Below, piece after piece: positions 28,401-36,035 of a stretch of 64,000 bases of DNA. Within the stretch, counting starts at the first letter, position 1, and every line of letters begins with the position of its first letter. A program made the position numbers and the translations under genes. This DNA is from Maribacter polysaccharolyticus (GTDB lineage Bacteria > Bacteroidota > Bacteroidia > Flavobacteriales > Flavobacteriaceae). The stretch lies in the NCBI RefSeq assembly GCF_028882255.1, contig NZ_JARBUY010000001.1, forward strand, positions 1,270,344-1,334,343, read 5' to 3'. The notes below the pieces were generated by a model. The model made no database searches and was not told the origin of the DNA. It saw only the letters and a list, made by a program, of their open reading frames with translations.

Positions 28401-28532
28401 ATTGTGCCTGTTGCACAAGTTAGCGAAAAAGAGGGGTGAAAAAGCTTGCTTTGTCATTTTTAGTGGAAAACAGGTTCCATGAACCGGAAAGATCACTTTT
28501 AGGCTCCTAGAAATCCGGAGTGCCCAGTTGCC
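28401..28532. repeat. 132-bp dispersed repeat, copy C
   Basis: Same length and arrangement as 23715-23846, with about a dozen substitutions clustered at positions 6-20 and near 95. It is followed on the right by CAGTTGCC-like sequence and terminator-like hairpins in both cases. Confidence 0.8.
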
Positions 28533-28540
28533 TAAAAACA

Positions 28541-28579
28541 AAAACCCCCTAAAAAGGGCGAAAAAGAGGTCTCTTTTTT
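28541..28579 (-). terminator. Putative terminator downstream of the sulfatase
   Basis: AAAAAGAG (28561-28568) and CTCTTTTT (28571-28578) form an 8-bp stem. It is followed on the minus strand by a weaker CCCT/AGGG hairpin and a T-rich run (complement of AAAAACAAAAA near 28535-28544). It could act in both directions. Confidence 0.4.
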
Positions 28580-28628
28580 GCTGTTCAAGGGTTTGTGCAA
28601 CGATTACCGTTGTTGGCAATGGTTATTT

Positions 28629-29906
28629 TTAATTTCTTATCCTTAACAATTCGATTTCTAATTCTTCCTTAGCTTTTTTTTCAATAGTATTCAGCGTCGA
28701 ATTCAGAATGTTGTTTTTTTCGTACGGATCATTAATTAAGTTGTACATTTCTTCTTTTCCATTAGCAAACACTAATAATTTGTATGTACCATTGCTAATT
28801 GTCCAGGCATCCTTTTTTTCATTCTTCATTTCAGAATACTGGTACTTTCTGATTGGTTTTTTTTCAGACAAAAGCGATTTAAAGCTTTTACTATCATTGA
28901 TTTCATCAATTTCCACACCTGCTATTTCGGCTATTGTAGCAAAAATATCCGTACTCGTAATTAAATTGTTATCCATTCCTTTTCTTTCAACCCCCTTACC
29001 GGATACAAATAATGGCATATTAATACCACCTTGATATAGACTCCTCTTTACTTGATTTGAGGTGTAGGGAGCCTGTGTTACAACGGGTTCAGTGCCATTA
29101 TCACCCATAAAAATAATAAGGGTATTTTCTCTATCTTCTTTTGACATTGAATTTAAAAGTTTTCCTATTTGAAAATCCATAGCCTCAATAGAGGCCATAA
29201 AATAAGGAGTTGGGTCTACATCCTTTGTGTAAGGAGGTAAATTTCCTTGACTATGCATTTCTGCAGGAGGAATATGAAAAGGAGTATGTGGAGCATTATA
29301 GGCTAACCACATAAACCAAGGCTTTTCTTGTTTTTTAATCCAATTGGATGCTAAATCCGTAAATTTTTTGGTAGTATATTCTGTCGATATTGTTTGTTTT
29401 CCTTTTTCTGATAAAGGCCAATTATAATAATCCTTTACAGAACCTATAAATATTCCTGCGTAATAGTCGATGCCAAATTTCTCAGGATTAATAGTTGTAT
29501 CATAACCAGAGATATGCCATTTGCCAACTACAGCTGTCGCATATGAATTATCAGTGTTTTTGTTAATGTATTTTTGTAATAAAATTTCACTTTCACTCAA
29601 TTTTTGATTTGCCCATCTTACATTTGTTCGATATCCATATTTACCCGTAATCATTGATGCTCTAGTAGGTGAACAAGTTGGATATGTCCAGAAATTATTA
29701 AAGCTCAAACCTTCTTTTCCAATAGAATCTATATTTGGTGTATGGGGTTTTATAGTTCCTTCGGTATATCCGGCTAATGCATCTTTCCCCATATCATCTG
29801 CTATAATAAATAATATGTTCGGTTCTTTATTGGATGTTTTTTTATTGTGATTTATTTCACAACTTAAGAATAAGATTGCTATTAAAATGTACAATGTTTT
29901 TTTCAT
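28629..29906 (-). CDS. Family S1 sulfatase, lipoprotein
   Basis: A formylglycine-dependent arylsulfatase of about 425 residues from the ATG at 29906 (lipobox FLSC, Cys16); the frame extends 23 codons upstream into the neighbouring element. Metal ligands appear in NILFIIADDMG. The maturation motif C-S-P-T-R (Cys78) begins CSPTRASMITGKYGYR, so Cys is the residue converted to formylglycine. GKWHISG and the MGDNGTEP motif complete the active site. It probably removes sulfate from marine polysaccharides before glycosidases such as the neighbouring GH2 act. A maturation enzyme is not present in this window. The gene is strongly AT-rich. Confidence 0.93.
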   Translation of the reverse strand: MKKTLYILIAILFLSCEINHNKKTSNKEPNILFIIADDMGKDALAGYTEGTIKPHTPNIDSIGKEGLSFNNFWTYPTCSPTRASMITGKYGYRTNVRWANQKLSESEILLQKYINKNTDNSYATAVVGKWHISGYDTTINPEKFGIDYYAGIFIGSVKDYYNWPLSEKGKQTISTEYTTKKFTDLASNWIKKQEKPWFMWLAYNAPHTPFHIPPAEMHSQGNLPPYTKDVDPTPYFMASIEAMDFQIGKLLNSMSKEDRENTLIIFMGDNGTEPVVTQAPYTSNQVKRSLYQGGINMPLFVSGKGVERKGMDNNLITSTDIFATIAEIAGVEIDEINDSKSFKSLLSEKKPIRKYQYSEMKNEKKDAWTISNGTYKLLVFANGKEEMYNLINDPYEKNNILNSTLNTIEKKAKEELEIELLRIRN

Positions 29907-29932
29907 TAATATATGGGAGTGGGTTATAATTA

Positions 29933-30070
29933 TTGCCAACGTATTTGTGTATGATTTCGTTGCGTGATTAAGCAACTTAATTAGTATATAGAAAACGAAC
30001 CAGGGGAAATTCCGAAGGATTTTCCGAATAGGCGAGAATCAAGCAATTATTTTTTACAAGATGTTGGCAA
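29933..30070. repeat. attC-like element between TlpA-like gene and sulfatase (site 3)
   Basis: The ends TTGCCAAC (29933-29940) and GTTGGCAA (30063-30070) are perfect 8-bp complements. Inside are a hairpin GGAAATTCC/GGATTTTCC (30004-30024) and the stretch at 30029-30049 that recurs with one base difference in site 2. The right arm ends six bases from the TlpA-like stop codon. Confidence 0.7.
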
Positions 30071-30076
30071 CTGGCA

Positions 30077-31066
30077 TTATTCCAGTATTTTACTTAATTT
30101 TTCATTCAGTTTTCCTCCTCTTAGATTCCGACCGATTATTTCTCCGTTTTCTGAAATTAGAAAATTGTCAGGAATTCCGTTAATTCCATAAATAAGTGAT
30201 GCTTCATTCCCCTGTCCTTTTAAATCACTTACATGCACCCAATTTAAACTGTCTTTTCTAATGGCTTCTATCCAACTGTATCTGTCTTCGTCTAGAGAAA
30301 CCGCAAGTATTTCAAATCCTTTTGGTTTAAATTTTTCGTAAGTTTTTACAAGATTTGGATTTTCTTTTCGGCAAGGACCACACCAAGAAGACCAAAATTC
30401 CAGAAGGACGGTTTTTCCTTTGAAATTAGATAATTTTTGTGATTTACCATTTTGGTCCGTCATTTCAAAGTCTGCATATCGTTCCCCAATTTTAGGGTCT
30501 TTATTTAGCTCAATATACTTTGCAATATTCTGTCCGTAATTTGATTCTTTGATTTTTTCAGGAAAGTGATTGAAAAGTTCCATTGTTTTTTCTTTTCCCC
30601 AAGTTGTAGAATAAACTGAAAGGATTGAAGCGCTAACAACGCTATTCGGATTATTCTCAACAAATTTCATTTCCATTTCCAACTGTTCTTTTCTGGATAA
30701 ATTATCGGCAATGGGATATAAAGTTTGACTTAAATTCTCTGATTCTGACCCTGAAACTTTTGCGTTGATAAAATCCGTTTTAGAAGCGTCAAAAGTCATT
30801 GGAACATTTTCTAGCCATAGAACTCTACGTTGAAACCAATCGGACGTCCGCAATGTGGCTTCCATTGGTGATTTTGATAATTTAGTCTTAAAATAAAAGG
30901 CGTTATTCCCAATCATTGTAGAGTCTGTAACGTCATCAGTATGTAGAAAAATATAAGTGCCATTTTCAATTCCATTTGTTGTACCTCTCAATGAGAATTC
31001 AGCTGTTTGCTTTTCATTACATGAAATGATGAATAATGTTATTATTCCGAATATTAATTTCTTCAT
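30077..31066 (-). CDS. TlpA-like thioredoxin-fold lipoprotein with DUF4369 domain
   Basis: A 329-residue lipoprotein (MKKLIFGIITLFIISC). The N-terminal half matches the DUF4369 domain that precedes many Bacteroidota thioredoxins. The C-terminal half is an AhpC/TSA-type thioredoxin with the active site SSWCGPCRKENP and a cis-Pro in NGIPDNFLI. It probably reduces disulfides in the periplasm. The gene is AT-rich and stands as a single unit between two palindromic elements. Confidence 0.9.
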   Translation of the reverse strand: MKKLIFGIITLFIISCNEKQTAEFSLRGTTNGIENGTYIFLHTDDVTDSTMIGNNAFYFKTKLSKSPMEATLRTSDWFQRRVLWLENVPMTFDASKTDFINAKVSGSESENLSQTLYPIADNLSRKEQLEMEMKFVENNPNSVVSASILSVYSTTWGKEKTMELFNHFPEKIKESNYGQNIAKYIELNKDPKIGERYADFEMTDQNGKSQKLSNFKGKTVLLEFWSSWCGPCRKENPNLVKTYEKFKPKGFEILAVSLDEDRYSWIEAIRKDSLNWVHVSDLKGQGNEASLIYGINGIPDNFLISENGEIIGRNLRGGKLNEKLSKILE

Positions 31067-31084
31067 GGAGGTTTGTTTTGCTTG

Positions 31085-31216
31085 TGCGCAACGGTCTCGG
31101 CTATGAGTAGTTGCGTGAGTTAGTACTTAACTTTGCAAGTACACACCAAACTGAAAATCCGCGAGGATTTTCAGAAGTAGGCGAGAACAAGCAATTACTT
31201 ATAGCCATTGTTAGCA
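31085..31216. repeat. attC-like element after the EmrE-like gene (site 2)
   Basis: Long arms GGCTATGAGTAGTTGC (31099-31114) and 31191-31206 are complementary at 14 of 16 positions. The outer ends are TGCGCAAC (31085-31092) and GTTAGCA (31210-31216). A perfect 10-bp hairpin with a GCGA loop lies at 31151-31174. The right arm overlaps the stop codon and last codons of the exporter gene. Confidence 0.7.
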
Positions 31217-32145
31217 GCTGCCTTTTCTTTTTTGAAACTATGTAGCATCATTCCAATTATTACTAATATAATTCCAATAATTGAGAAGATATCGGGTAAA
31301 TGAATCTTTAAGATTATTATTTCTCCGATCAACGCAAATAGAACTTCAGCTGATTGGGTAGCTTCTACAGAGGCTAGTGCTTTCTCATCTTTTTGAACTT
31401 TATCTGTTGCCATGAAAAACAAAACAGTAGCAATCACTCCTGAACATATAGCTACGACCAATGTTTGATAAACCTGTGATTCATTTGGTAATTCATTTAT
31501 AGCAACTCCGTAGATTGATAATAAAATCCAAAAAGGCAAACTCCCTAACGTCATTCCCAATGTTCTTTGAATTGCGTTTAAATTTCCGTTAGTGACTTGC
31601 ATCATTTTTCGATTCCCTAGAGGATAAGCAAAAGCAGCGATTAAAACTGGGATTGTACCAAGTAAAAGTTCAGTTGTTGAAATGGATTTTGCTTGACTTA
31701 TTTGCATTATTAATATTCCTAACAATATTATTAGAGAAAAAGCGAGTGCTTGTAGAGATATTGTTTTCTTAAAACTTGTTCGGTTAATAATTGGCGAGAT
31801 TAACATTCCTGCAACTATGGTAATTTGCCAAGTACTGGCAACAAGCCAAGAAGGTCCATAAGCAGCTGCGAAAGTTAAAGGGGCATAAAACACACCAAAA
31901 CCAATTGTACTCCAAAGTATCCATTGCCAAGGTTTTTTTCTCATTTCGGATAACAATGGGTTTAAGTTTTTCCTAAAAAATACTAAAATCAATAGGAAAG
32001 GAATCATCCAAAAGAAACGAAGTGAAGAACTCCAAATCCAATGCCCGCCATCTACAGACATTAATCTATTCAATACAAAAGTTACTGCAAAAAATAAGGC
32101 GGATAAAACGCCTAACAAAATTGCTGAGGATTTATTTGATTTCAT
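31195..32145 (-). CDS. EmrE/EamA-type multidrug efflux transporter
   Basis: A 316-residue integral membrane protein with ten hydrophobic segments in two homologous halves, as in the drug/metabolite transporter superfamily. Details such as LFFAVTFVLNRLMS and ASVEATQSAEVLFALIGE fit the 'multidrug resistance efflux transporter' (PF13536) group. Its C-terminal residues AAANNGYK and stop are encoded by the palindromic element, so the tail is probably set by the cassette junction. It is the first unit after aroQ. Confidence 0.85.
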   Translation of the reverse strand: MKSNKSSAILLGVLSALFFAVTFVLNRLMSVDGGHWIWSSSLRFFWMIPFLLILVFFRKNLNPLLSEMRKKPWQWILWSTIGFGVFYAPLTFAAAYGPSWLVASTWQITIVAGMLISPIINRTSFKKTISLQALAFSLIILLGILIMQISQAKSISTTELLLGTIPVLIAAFAYPLGNRKMMQVTNGNLNAIQRTLGMTLGSLPFWILLSIYGVAINELPNESQVYQTLVVAICSGVIATVLFFMATDKVQKDEKALASVEATQSAEVLFALIGEIIILKIHLPDIFSIIGIILVIIGMMLHSFKKEKAAANNGYK

Positions 32146-32174
32146 TTATTTATACGTGTGTTTCTTTAGGTTGC

Positions 32175-32258
32175 TGCTAACTTGTTTATATCCGTGTAAA
32201 ACACCTCTTTATACGACCCTACCAGTAAAAAACCAATTATAGAAACTGTTCGTTAGCA
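32175..32258. repeat. attC-like element after aroQ (site 1), first site of the array
   Basis: TGCTAAC (32175-32181) and GTTAGCA (32252-32258) are exact complements 70 bases apart, the right one only two bases from the aroQ stop codon. The inner parts of the arms are weakly complementary. In the reading direction of the tract this is the boundary between the core gene aroQ and the first accessory gene, comparable to an integron attachment site. Confidence 0.6.
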
Positions 32259-32260
32259 CC

Positions 32261-32674
32261 TTACAAAAAACTTTGGATGGCCAGATCATAACTCTGTAGG
32301 CCGAACCCCAAAATAACCCCTTTGGCCGCCGGGGAAATATAAGAGGTATGCCGAAAGGCCTCCCTACCGAAGGTATTTGAAATATGTACTTCGATGACCG
32401 GGGCGGTAATGCCGCGTATCGCATCCCCAATACCGATGGAGGTATGCGTATAGGCCCCTGCATTCAAAATGACCCCATCATACGAAAAACCCACTTCCTG
32501 GATCTTGGTTATGAGTTCCCCTTCGATATTCGATTGGTAATACGCCAACTCCACCGTCTTGAACTTGGACTGCAACTGTCCAAAATATTCCTCAAAAGTG
32601 GTATTCCCATATACTTCGGGTTCCCGTTTGCCCAATAGGTTCAAATTGGGACCGTTGATGATCATTAGTTTCAT
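32261..32674 (-). CDS. aroQ: Type II 3-dehydroquinate dehydratase
   Basis: A 137-residue enzyme of the shikimate pathway converting 3-dehydroquinate to 3-dehydroshikimate in the cytoplasm. The family motifs are intact: GPNLNLLGKREPEVYG with catalytic Arg17 and Tyr22, NAGAYTHTS, and EVHISNTFGREAFRH with the general acid His97. Length is normal. It is adjacent to xerD across one gene, an order I recall from other flavobacteria. Confidence 0.97.
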   Translation of the reverse strand: MKLMIINGPNLNLLGKREPEVYGNTTFEEYFGQLQSKFKTVELAYYQSNIEGELITKIQEVGFSYDGVILNAGAYTHTSIGIGDAIRGITAPVIEVHISNTFGREAFRHTSYISPAAKGVILGFGLQSYDLAIQSFL

Positions 32675-32788
32675 TGTATTTATTTTTGGGCCGATAGCCG
32701 CACAACCGATGTTCCCCCATCCTTAGCATCCCGTTGGCCGCCTTCCTGTGGCATTATTTTGTATAAATGTATACGAATTCTACCGAAT

Positions 32789-32817
32789 AAAAAAAGGGAA
32801 GCATGATCGCTTCCCTT
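32789..32817 (-). terminator. Intrinsic terminator of the beta-barrel gene
   Basis: AAGGGAAGC (32794-32802) and GCTTCCCTT (32809-32817) form a 9-bp perfect stem with a six-base loop. On the minus strand it is followed by seven T residues. It lies 36 bases beyond the stop of the beta-barrel protein gene. Confidence 0.8.
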
Positions 32818-32852
32818 CCTTGTTTTATTTTTATGGGATTACCGTTTTGGGC

Positions 32853-33365
32853 CTAACGACTACGTTTCGATTTAAAGGTATACAAGACCCCAAGATTCAG
32901 CGTGTTCCAAGTGGCCCCATCCAACGCTACCGTGGCATATGAAAAATTGACCTCGGTACTGGGCCCCATTAAATATCCGATTATAGGCCGATAATACAAC
33001 CCGCCATCATTGTCCGCATTGATCCCAACGGCATAGCCCCCTTCTACCCCAAAGGAGAACGAATTGGAGGTCCATATACGAACGGCAGCGGCCAATGGCA
33101 TAAACTGCATATCGGGATAATCGGCGGCTAAGGCCTCCGAACTGAAACTTTCCGCAAAACCATGGATAAAACCCGTGGCAATCCCGACATCGATCGTTTC
33201 GTTCACGGCATACATATACCCGAGATCCAAGCCCAGGGTCAGCGTTACGGCATCATTGAAATCATCGATGGGCAGTCCCCCGTGAAATCCAAGTTTAAAT
33301 CCTTCTTGGGCGTAAATCCCGCTCCCCAAAAGAAGTATGGCAAGGGCAATCAGTTTTTTTTGCAT
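32853..33365 (-). CDS. Outer-membrane beta-barrel protein
   Basis: A 170-residue protein with a Sec signal (MQKKLIALAILLLGSGIYAQ) and alternating hydrophobic strands rich in Gly, Tyr and Phe (GFKLGFHGGLP, LGLDLGYMYAVN, FSFGVEGGYAVG, TLNLGVLYTFK). This is the pattern of a small porin-like eight-stranded barrel. No specific role is visible. It lies between xerD and aroQ. Confidence 0.75.
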   Translation of the reverse strand: MQKKLIALAILLLGSGIYAQEGFKLGFHGGLPIDDFNDAVTLTLGLDLGYMYAVNETIDVGIATGFIHGFAESFSSEALAADYPDMQFMPLAAAVRIWTSNSFSFGVEGGYAVGINADNDGGLYYRPIIGYLMGPSTEVNFSYATVALDGATWNTLNLGVLYTFKSKRSR

Positions 33366-33549
33366 GGGTCGGTAATTGGGTATTGGTTTTTATTACCAAT
33401 CAAAACGCTCCCAATGCGCATTTGTTGCAAGACAACCGACTTTATTTTCGGGAAAAAACCATCATCCCGTAGGGCAATTGCAGGTTTTACAGGATTATTT
33501 TATGGGCATAAACATGGATTTAATCCAAAATTAATGGGATTTTTGTACC

Positions 33550-34449
33550 ATGAAATGGGAACAAGCTTTGGAAGATTACCGGCACTACCTTAAACTTGAA
33601 CGTGGCCTATCTAAAAACTCCATCGACAATTACATTCTGGATGTTTCCAAATTAATAGGGTTTCTTGAGGCCAATTCCCTTCCCGTAAGTCCTATAACCA
33701 TAGATAGGGAAACCGTTCAACACTTTGTTTATGAAATTGCGAAGACCGTAAACCCCCGTTCACAAGCGCGTATTATCTCGGGCTTAAAAAGTTTTTTCAA
33801 CTATTTGAATTTTGAGGAGTACCGTTCCGACAACCCCATGGATCTGTTGGAATCGCCTAAAATCGGAAGAAAACTGCCCGATACCCTTTCCGAAGAGGAA
33901 ATCGACGAGATCATCGGTGCCATAGACCTATCCAAACCTGAAGGGGAACGTAACCGGGCCATGTTGGAAACCTTATACGGTTGTGGGCTGCGGGTTTCCG
34001 AATTGACCAATCTACGGCTATCCGACCTGTTTTTCAAGGAAGATTTCATCAAGGTAACGGGCAAAGGGGACAAACAACGCTTTGTACCCATTAGCGACCT
34101 TAATAAAAAGTATATCACGATCTACAGCAAAGAGGTACGTGTACACCAGAACATACAAAAAGGTTTCGAAGACATCCTTTTTTTAAACCGAAGGGGCAAG
34201 CAATTGACCCGTGCCATGGTCTTTACGATCATCAAACAATTGGCGACCAAGATCGAATTGGGCAAACGCATAAGTCCGCATACGTTTCGGCATTCCTTTG
34301 CCACGCATTTATTGAAGAACGGGGCCGATCTTAGGGCCATTCAGCAAATGCTCGGGCACGAAAGCATAACCACCACCGAGGTATATGTGCATTTAGACCG
34401 TACGCATTTGACCGAGGTTATGGACAAATACCATCCAAGGAAAAAATAG
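33550..34449 (+). CDS. xerD: XerD/XerC-family tyrosine recombinase
   Basis: A 299-residue site-specific recombinase. The SAM-like N-terminal domain (LEDYRHYLKLERGLSKNSID) is followed by the catalytic domain with a complete active site: Arg148 (GCGLRVSELTNL), Lys172 (GKGDKQRFVP), His244/Arg247 (SPHTFRHSFATHLL), His270 (LGHESITTTEVY) and nucleophile Tyr279. Length and spacing match the housekeeping chromosome-dimer resolvase. The extra patch of integron integrases before the HxxR box is absent. It is divergent from aroQ and the repeat-flanked gene tract, so a role in mobilising that tract deserves testing. Confidence 0.93.
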   Translation: MKWEQALEDYRHYLKLERGLSKNSIDNYILDVSKLIGFLEANSLPVSPITIDRETVQHFVYEIAKTVNPRSQARIISGLKSFFNYLNFEEYRSDNPMDLLESPKIGRKLPDTLSEEEIDEIIGAIDLSKPEGERNRAMLETLYGCGLRVSELTNLRLSDLFFKEDFIKVTGKGDKQRFVPISDLNKKYITIYSKEVRVHQNIQKGFEDILFLNRRGKQLTRAMVFTIIKQLATKIELGKRISPHTFRHSFATHLLKNGADLRAIQQMLGHESITTTEVYVHLDRTHLTEVMDKYHPRKK

Positions 34450-34595
34450 GTGCTTCATTCTTGTTACCAATCACTCGCTACCCCTTACAAATTGGATGAA
34501 TTCATTATCTTTAATCATCGTTTCAATCTGTAAACGCTTCTGAAAATAATCGCGCTTGCTTTTTAAGAAAAACCAATAAAAAACCTCGATATATT

Positions 34596-36035
34596 ATGAT
34601 TTCCGCATTTCAAAAAACCATCCCGGTAATTGCCTTGACCTTTTTGACCTTAACTACGGCGACCGCCCAAAAAAATACCAAGGAGGTCCTAAAAAAATTG
34701 GATGGCAAAACCGAAGCCTACAGTGAAATTGCCCAGACCATTTGGGAGTGGGCCGAAATGGGCTACCAAGAAGAAAAAAGTAGCGCCCTATTACAACAAA
34801 CATTGAGTGAAAACGGATTTACCATTAAAAAAGGGGTGGCCGGTATTCCGACCGCCTTTATTGCAGAATATGGGAGCGGCACTCCGATCATAGCTGTTTT
34901 GGGCGAATATGATGCCCTTCCGGGCCTATCACAGGAACGAATGGCAGAGAAAAAATCGGCCGGTAAGGCTGCCGGCCATGCCTGTGGGCACCATTTGTTC
35001 GGTACGGCTTCGACGGCAGCTGCCATTGAGGTAAAGGATTGGATGACGGCAACAGGAACAAAAGGCACCCTCCGGTTTTACGGTACCCCGGCCGAAGAAG
35101 GAGGTTCGGGTAAAGTATATATGGTACGTGAAGGCCTTTTTGATGATGTTGATGTGGCCCTACACTGGCATCCTGGCGCACAAAATGCCGCTAGTGCCGG
35201 CGCGGCATTGGCGAACAAGTCGGCAAAATTCCGTTTTTACGGGGTATCTGCCCATGCAGCCGCAGCTCCCGATAAGGGGCGTTCGGCATTGGATGGTGTA
35301 GAGGCCATGAATAATATGGTAAATATGATGCGGGAACACGTACCGGAAAAAGCACGTATACACTACGTCATAACCCAAGGCGGAAAGGCACCCAATGTGG
35401 TTCCCGATTTTGCCGAAGTCTATTATTATGCCCGCCATGAGAAAAGGGATGTGGTCATCGATATCTTTGATCGCATGGTCAAAGCGGCCGAAGGGGCAGC
35501 CTTGGGAACGGGTACTACGATGGACTATGAGATGATCGGGGGCACGCATGAATTGCTCCCCAACCTGACCCTCCAAAAACTGATGCACGACAACCTCACC
35601 AAAGTCGGAGGCGTTACCTACACCCCTGAAGAAAAAGAATTCGCGGATAAGATCGCGAAAACTTTGGGATATGAAGAAGCCAATGTGGCCATGGCCAGTG
35701 ATATACAGCCTTATAAGACGGAAGCCAAGCCCTTTGGGTCTACCGATGTTGGGGATGTCAGTTTTACCGTGCCCACCGTAGGTATGGGTTCTGCAACCTG
35801 GGTACCCGGAACTCCCGCCCATAGTTGGCAAGCCGTTGCTGCCGGAGGTACGGGTATCGGTAACAAGGGGATGATGGTAGCGGCCAAAACCATTACCTTA
35901 ACCGCAATCGACCTGTTGAAAGATCCGAAAATCGTGAAAGCCGCCAAACAGGAATTCCTGGAACGACGGGGACCCGACTTTGAATATATTCCTTTATTGG
36001 GTGACAGGGCACCTGCACTTGATTACAGGAAATAA
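34596..36035 (+). CDS. Secreted M20-family amidohydrolase (AbgB-like)
   Basis: A 479-residue metallopeptidase-like hydrolase with a signal peptide ending near ATAQ. The dinuclear metal site is visible: GEYDALPGLSQ, HACGHHLFGTAS, EEGGSGK and LHWHPG; a terminal His in GTPAHSWQ is also conserved. Overall it looks like p-aminobenzoyl-glutamate hydrolase subunit B. The signal peptide suggests hydrolysis of an amide or peptide-like compound in the periplasm. Confidence 0.88.
   Translation: MISAFQKTIPVIALTFLTLTTATAQKNTKEVLKKLDGKTEAYSEIAQTIWEWAEMGYQEEKSSALLQQTLSENGFTIKKGVAGIPTAFIAEYGSGTPIIAVLGEYDALPGLSQERMAEKKSAGKAAGHACGHHLFGTASTAAAIEVKDWMTATGTKGTLRFYGTPAEEGGSGKVYMVREGLFDDVDVALHWHPGAQNAASAGAALANKSAKFRFYGVSAHAAAAPDKGRSALDGVEAMNNMVNMMREHVPEKARIHYVITQGGKAPNVVPDFAEVYYYARHEKRDVVIDIFDRMVKAAEGAALGTGTTMDYEMIGGTHELLPNLTLQKLMHDNLTKVGGVTYTPEEKEFADKIAKTLGYEEANVAMASDIQPYKTEAKPFGSTDVGDVSFTVPTVGMGSATWVPGTPAHSWQAVAAGGTGIGNKGMMVAAKTITLTAIDLLKDPKIVKAAKQEFLERRGPDFEYIPLLGDRAPALDYRK

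Larger units (their letters stand above)
28285..28619. repeat. Double attC-like element between sulfatase and GH2 (site 4)
   Basis: GTTGGCAA occurs twice in the same orientation (28353-28360 and 28612-28619), as if two sites stood in tandem without a gene between. Beside the right one is the palindrome CAACG-ATTAC-CGTTG (28598-28612), clearly related to that after higA. Left of the second are ACGGGT-TTAT-ACCCGT and the arm CACGGTAACGG. The middle holds repeat copy C. No gene is supported in 28241-28628. Confidence 0.6.

Noticed and set aside
28395-28619. Small minus-strand open frame containing MTKQAFSPLFF
   Set aside because: It lies wholly inside the palindromic element and the 132-bp repeat, and the similar frame at 24449-24670 diverges completely outside the repeat. 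Non-coding repeat is the simpler reading.
19142-32258. Classical class-1-type integron
   Set aside because: No intI gene with the integrase-specific segment is present, and most site ends do not fit RYYYAAC/GTTRRRY exactly. I call it integron-like only.
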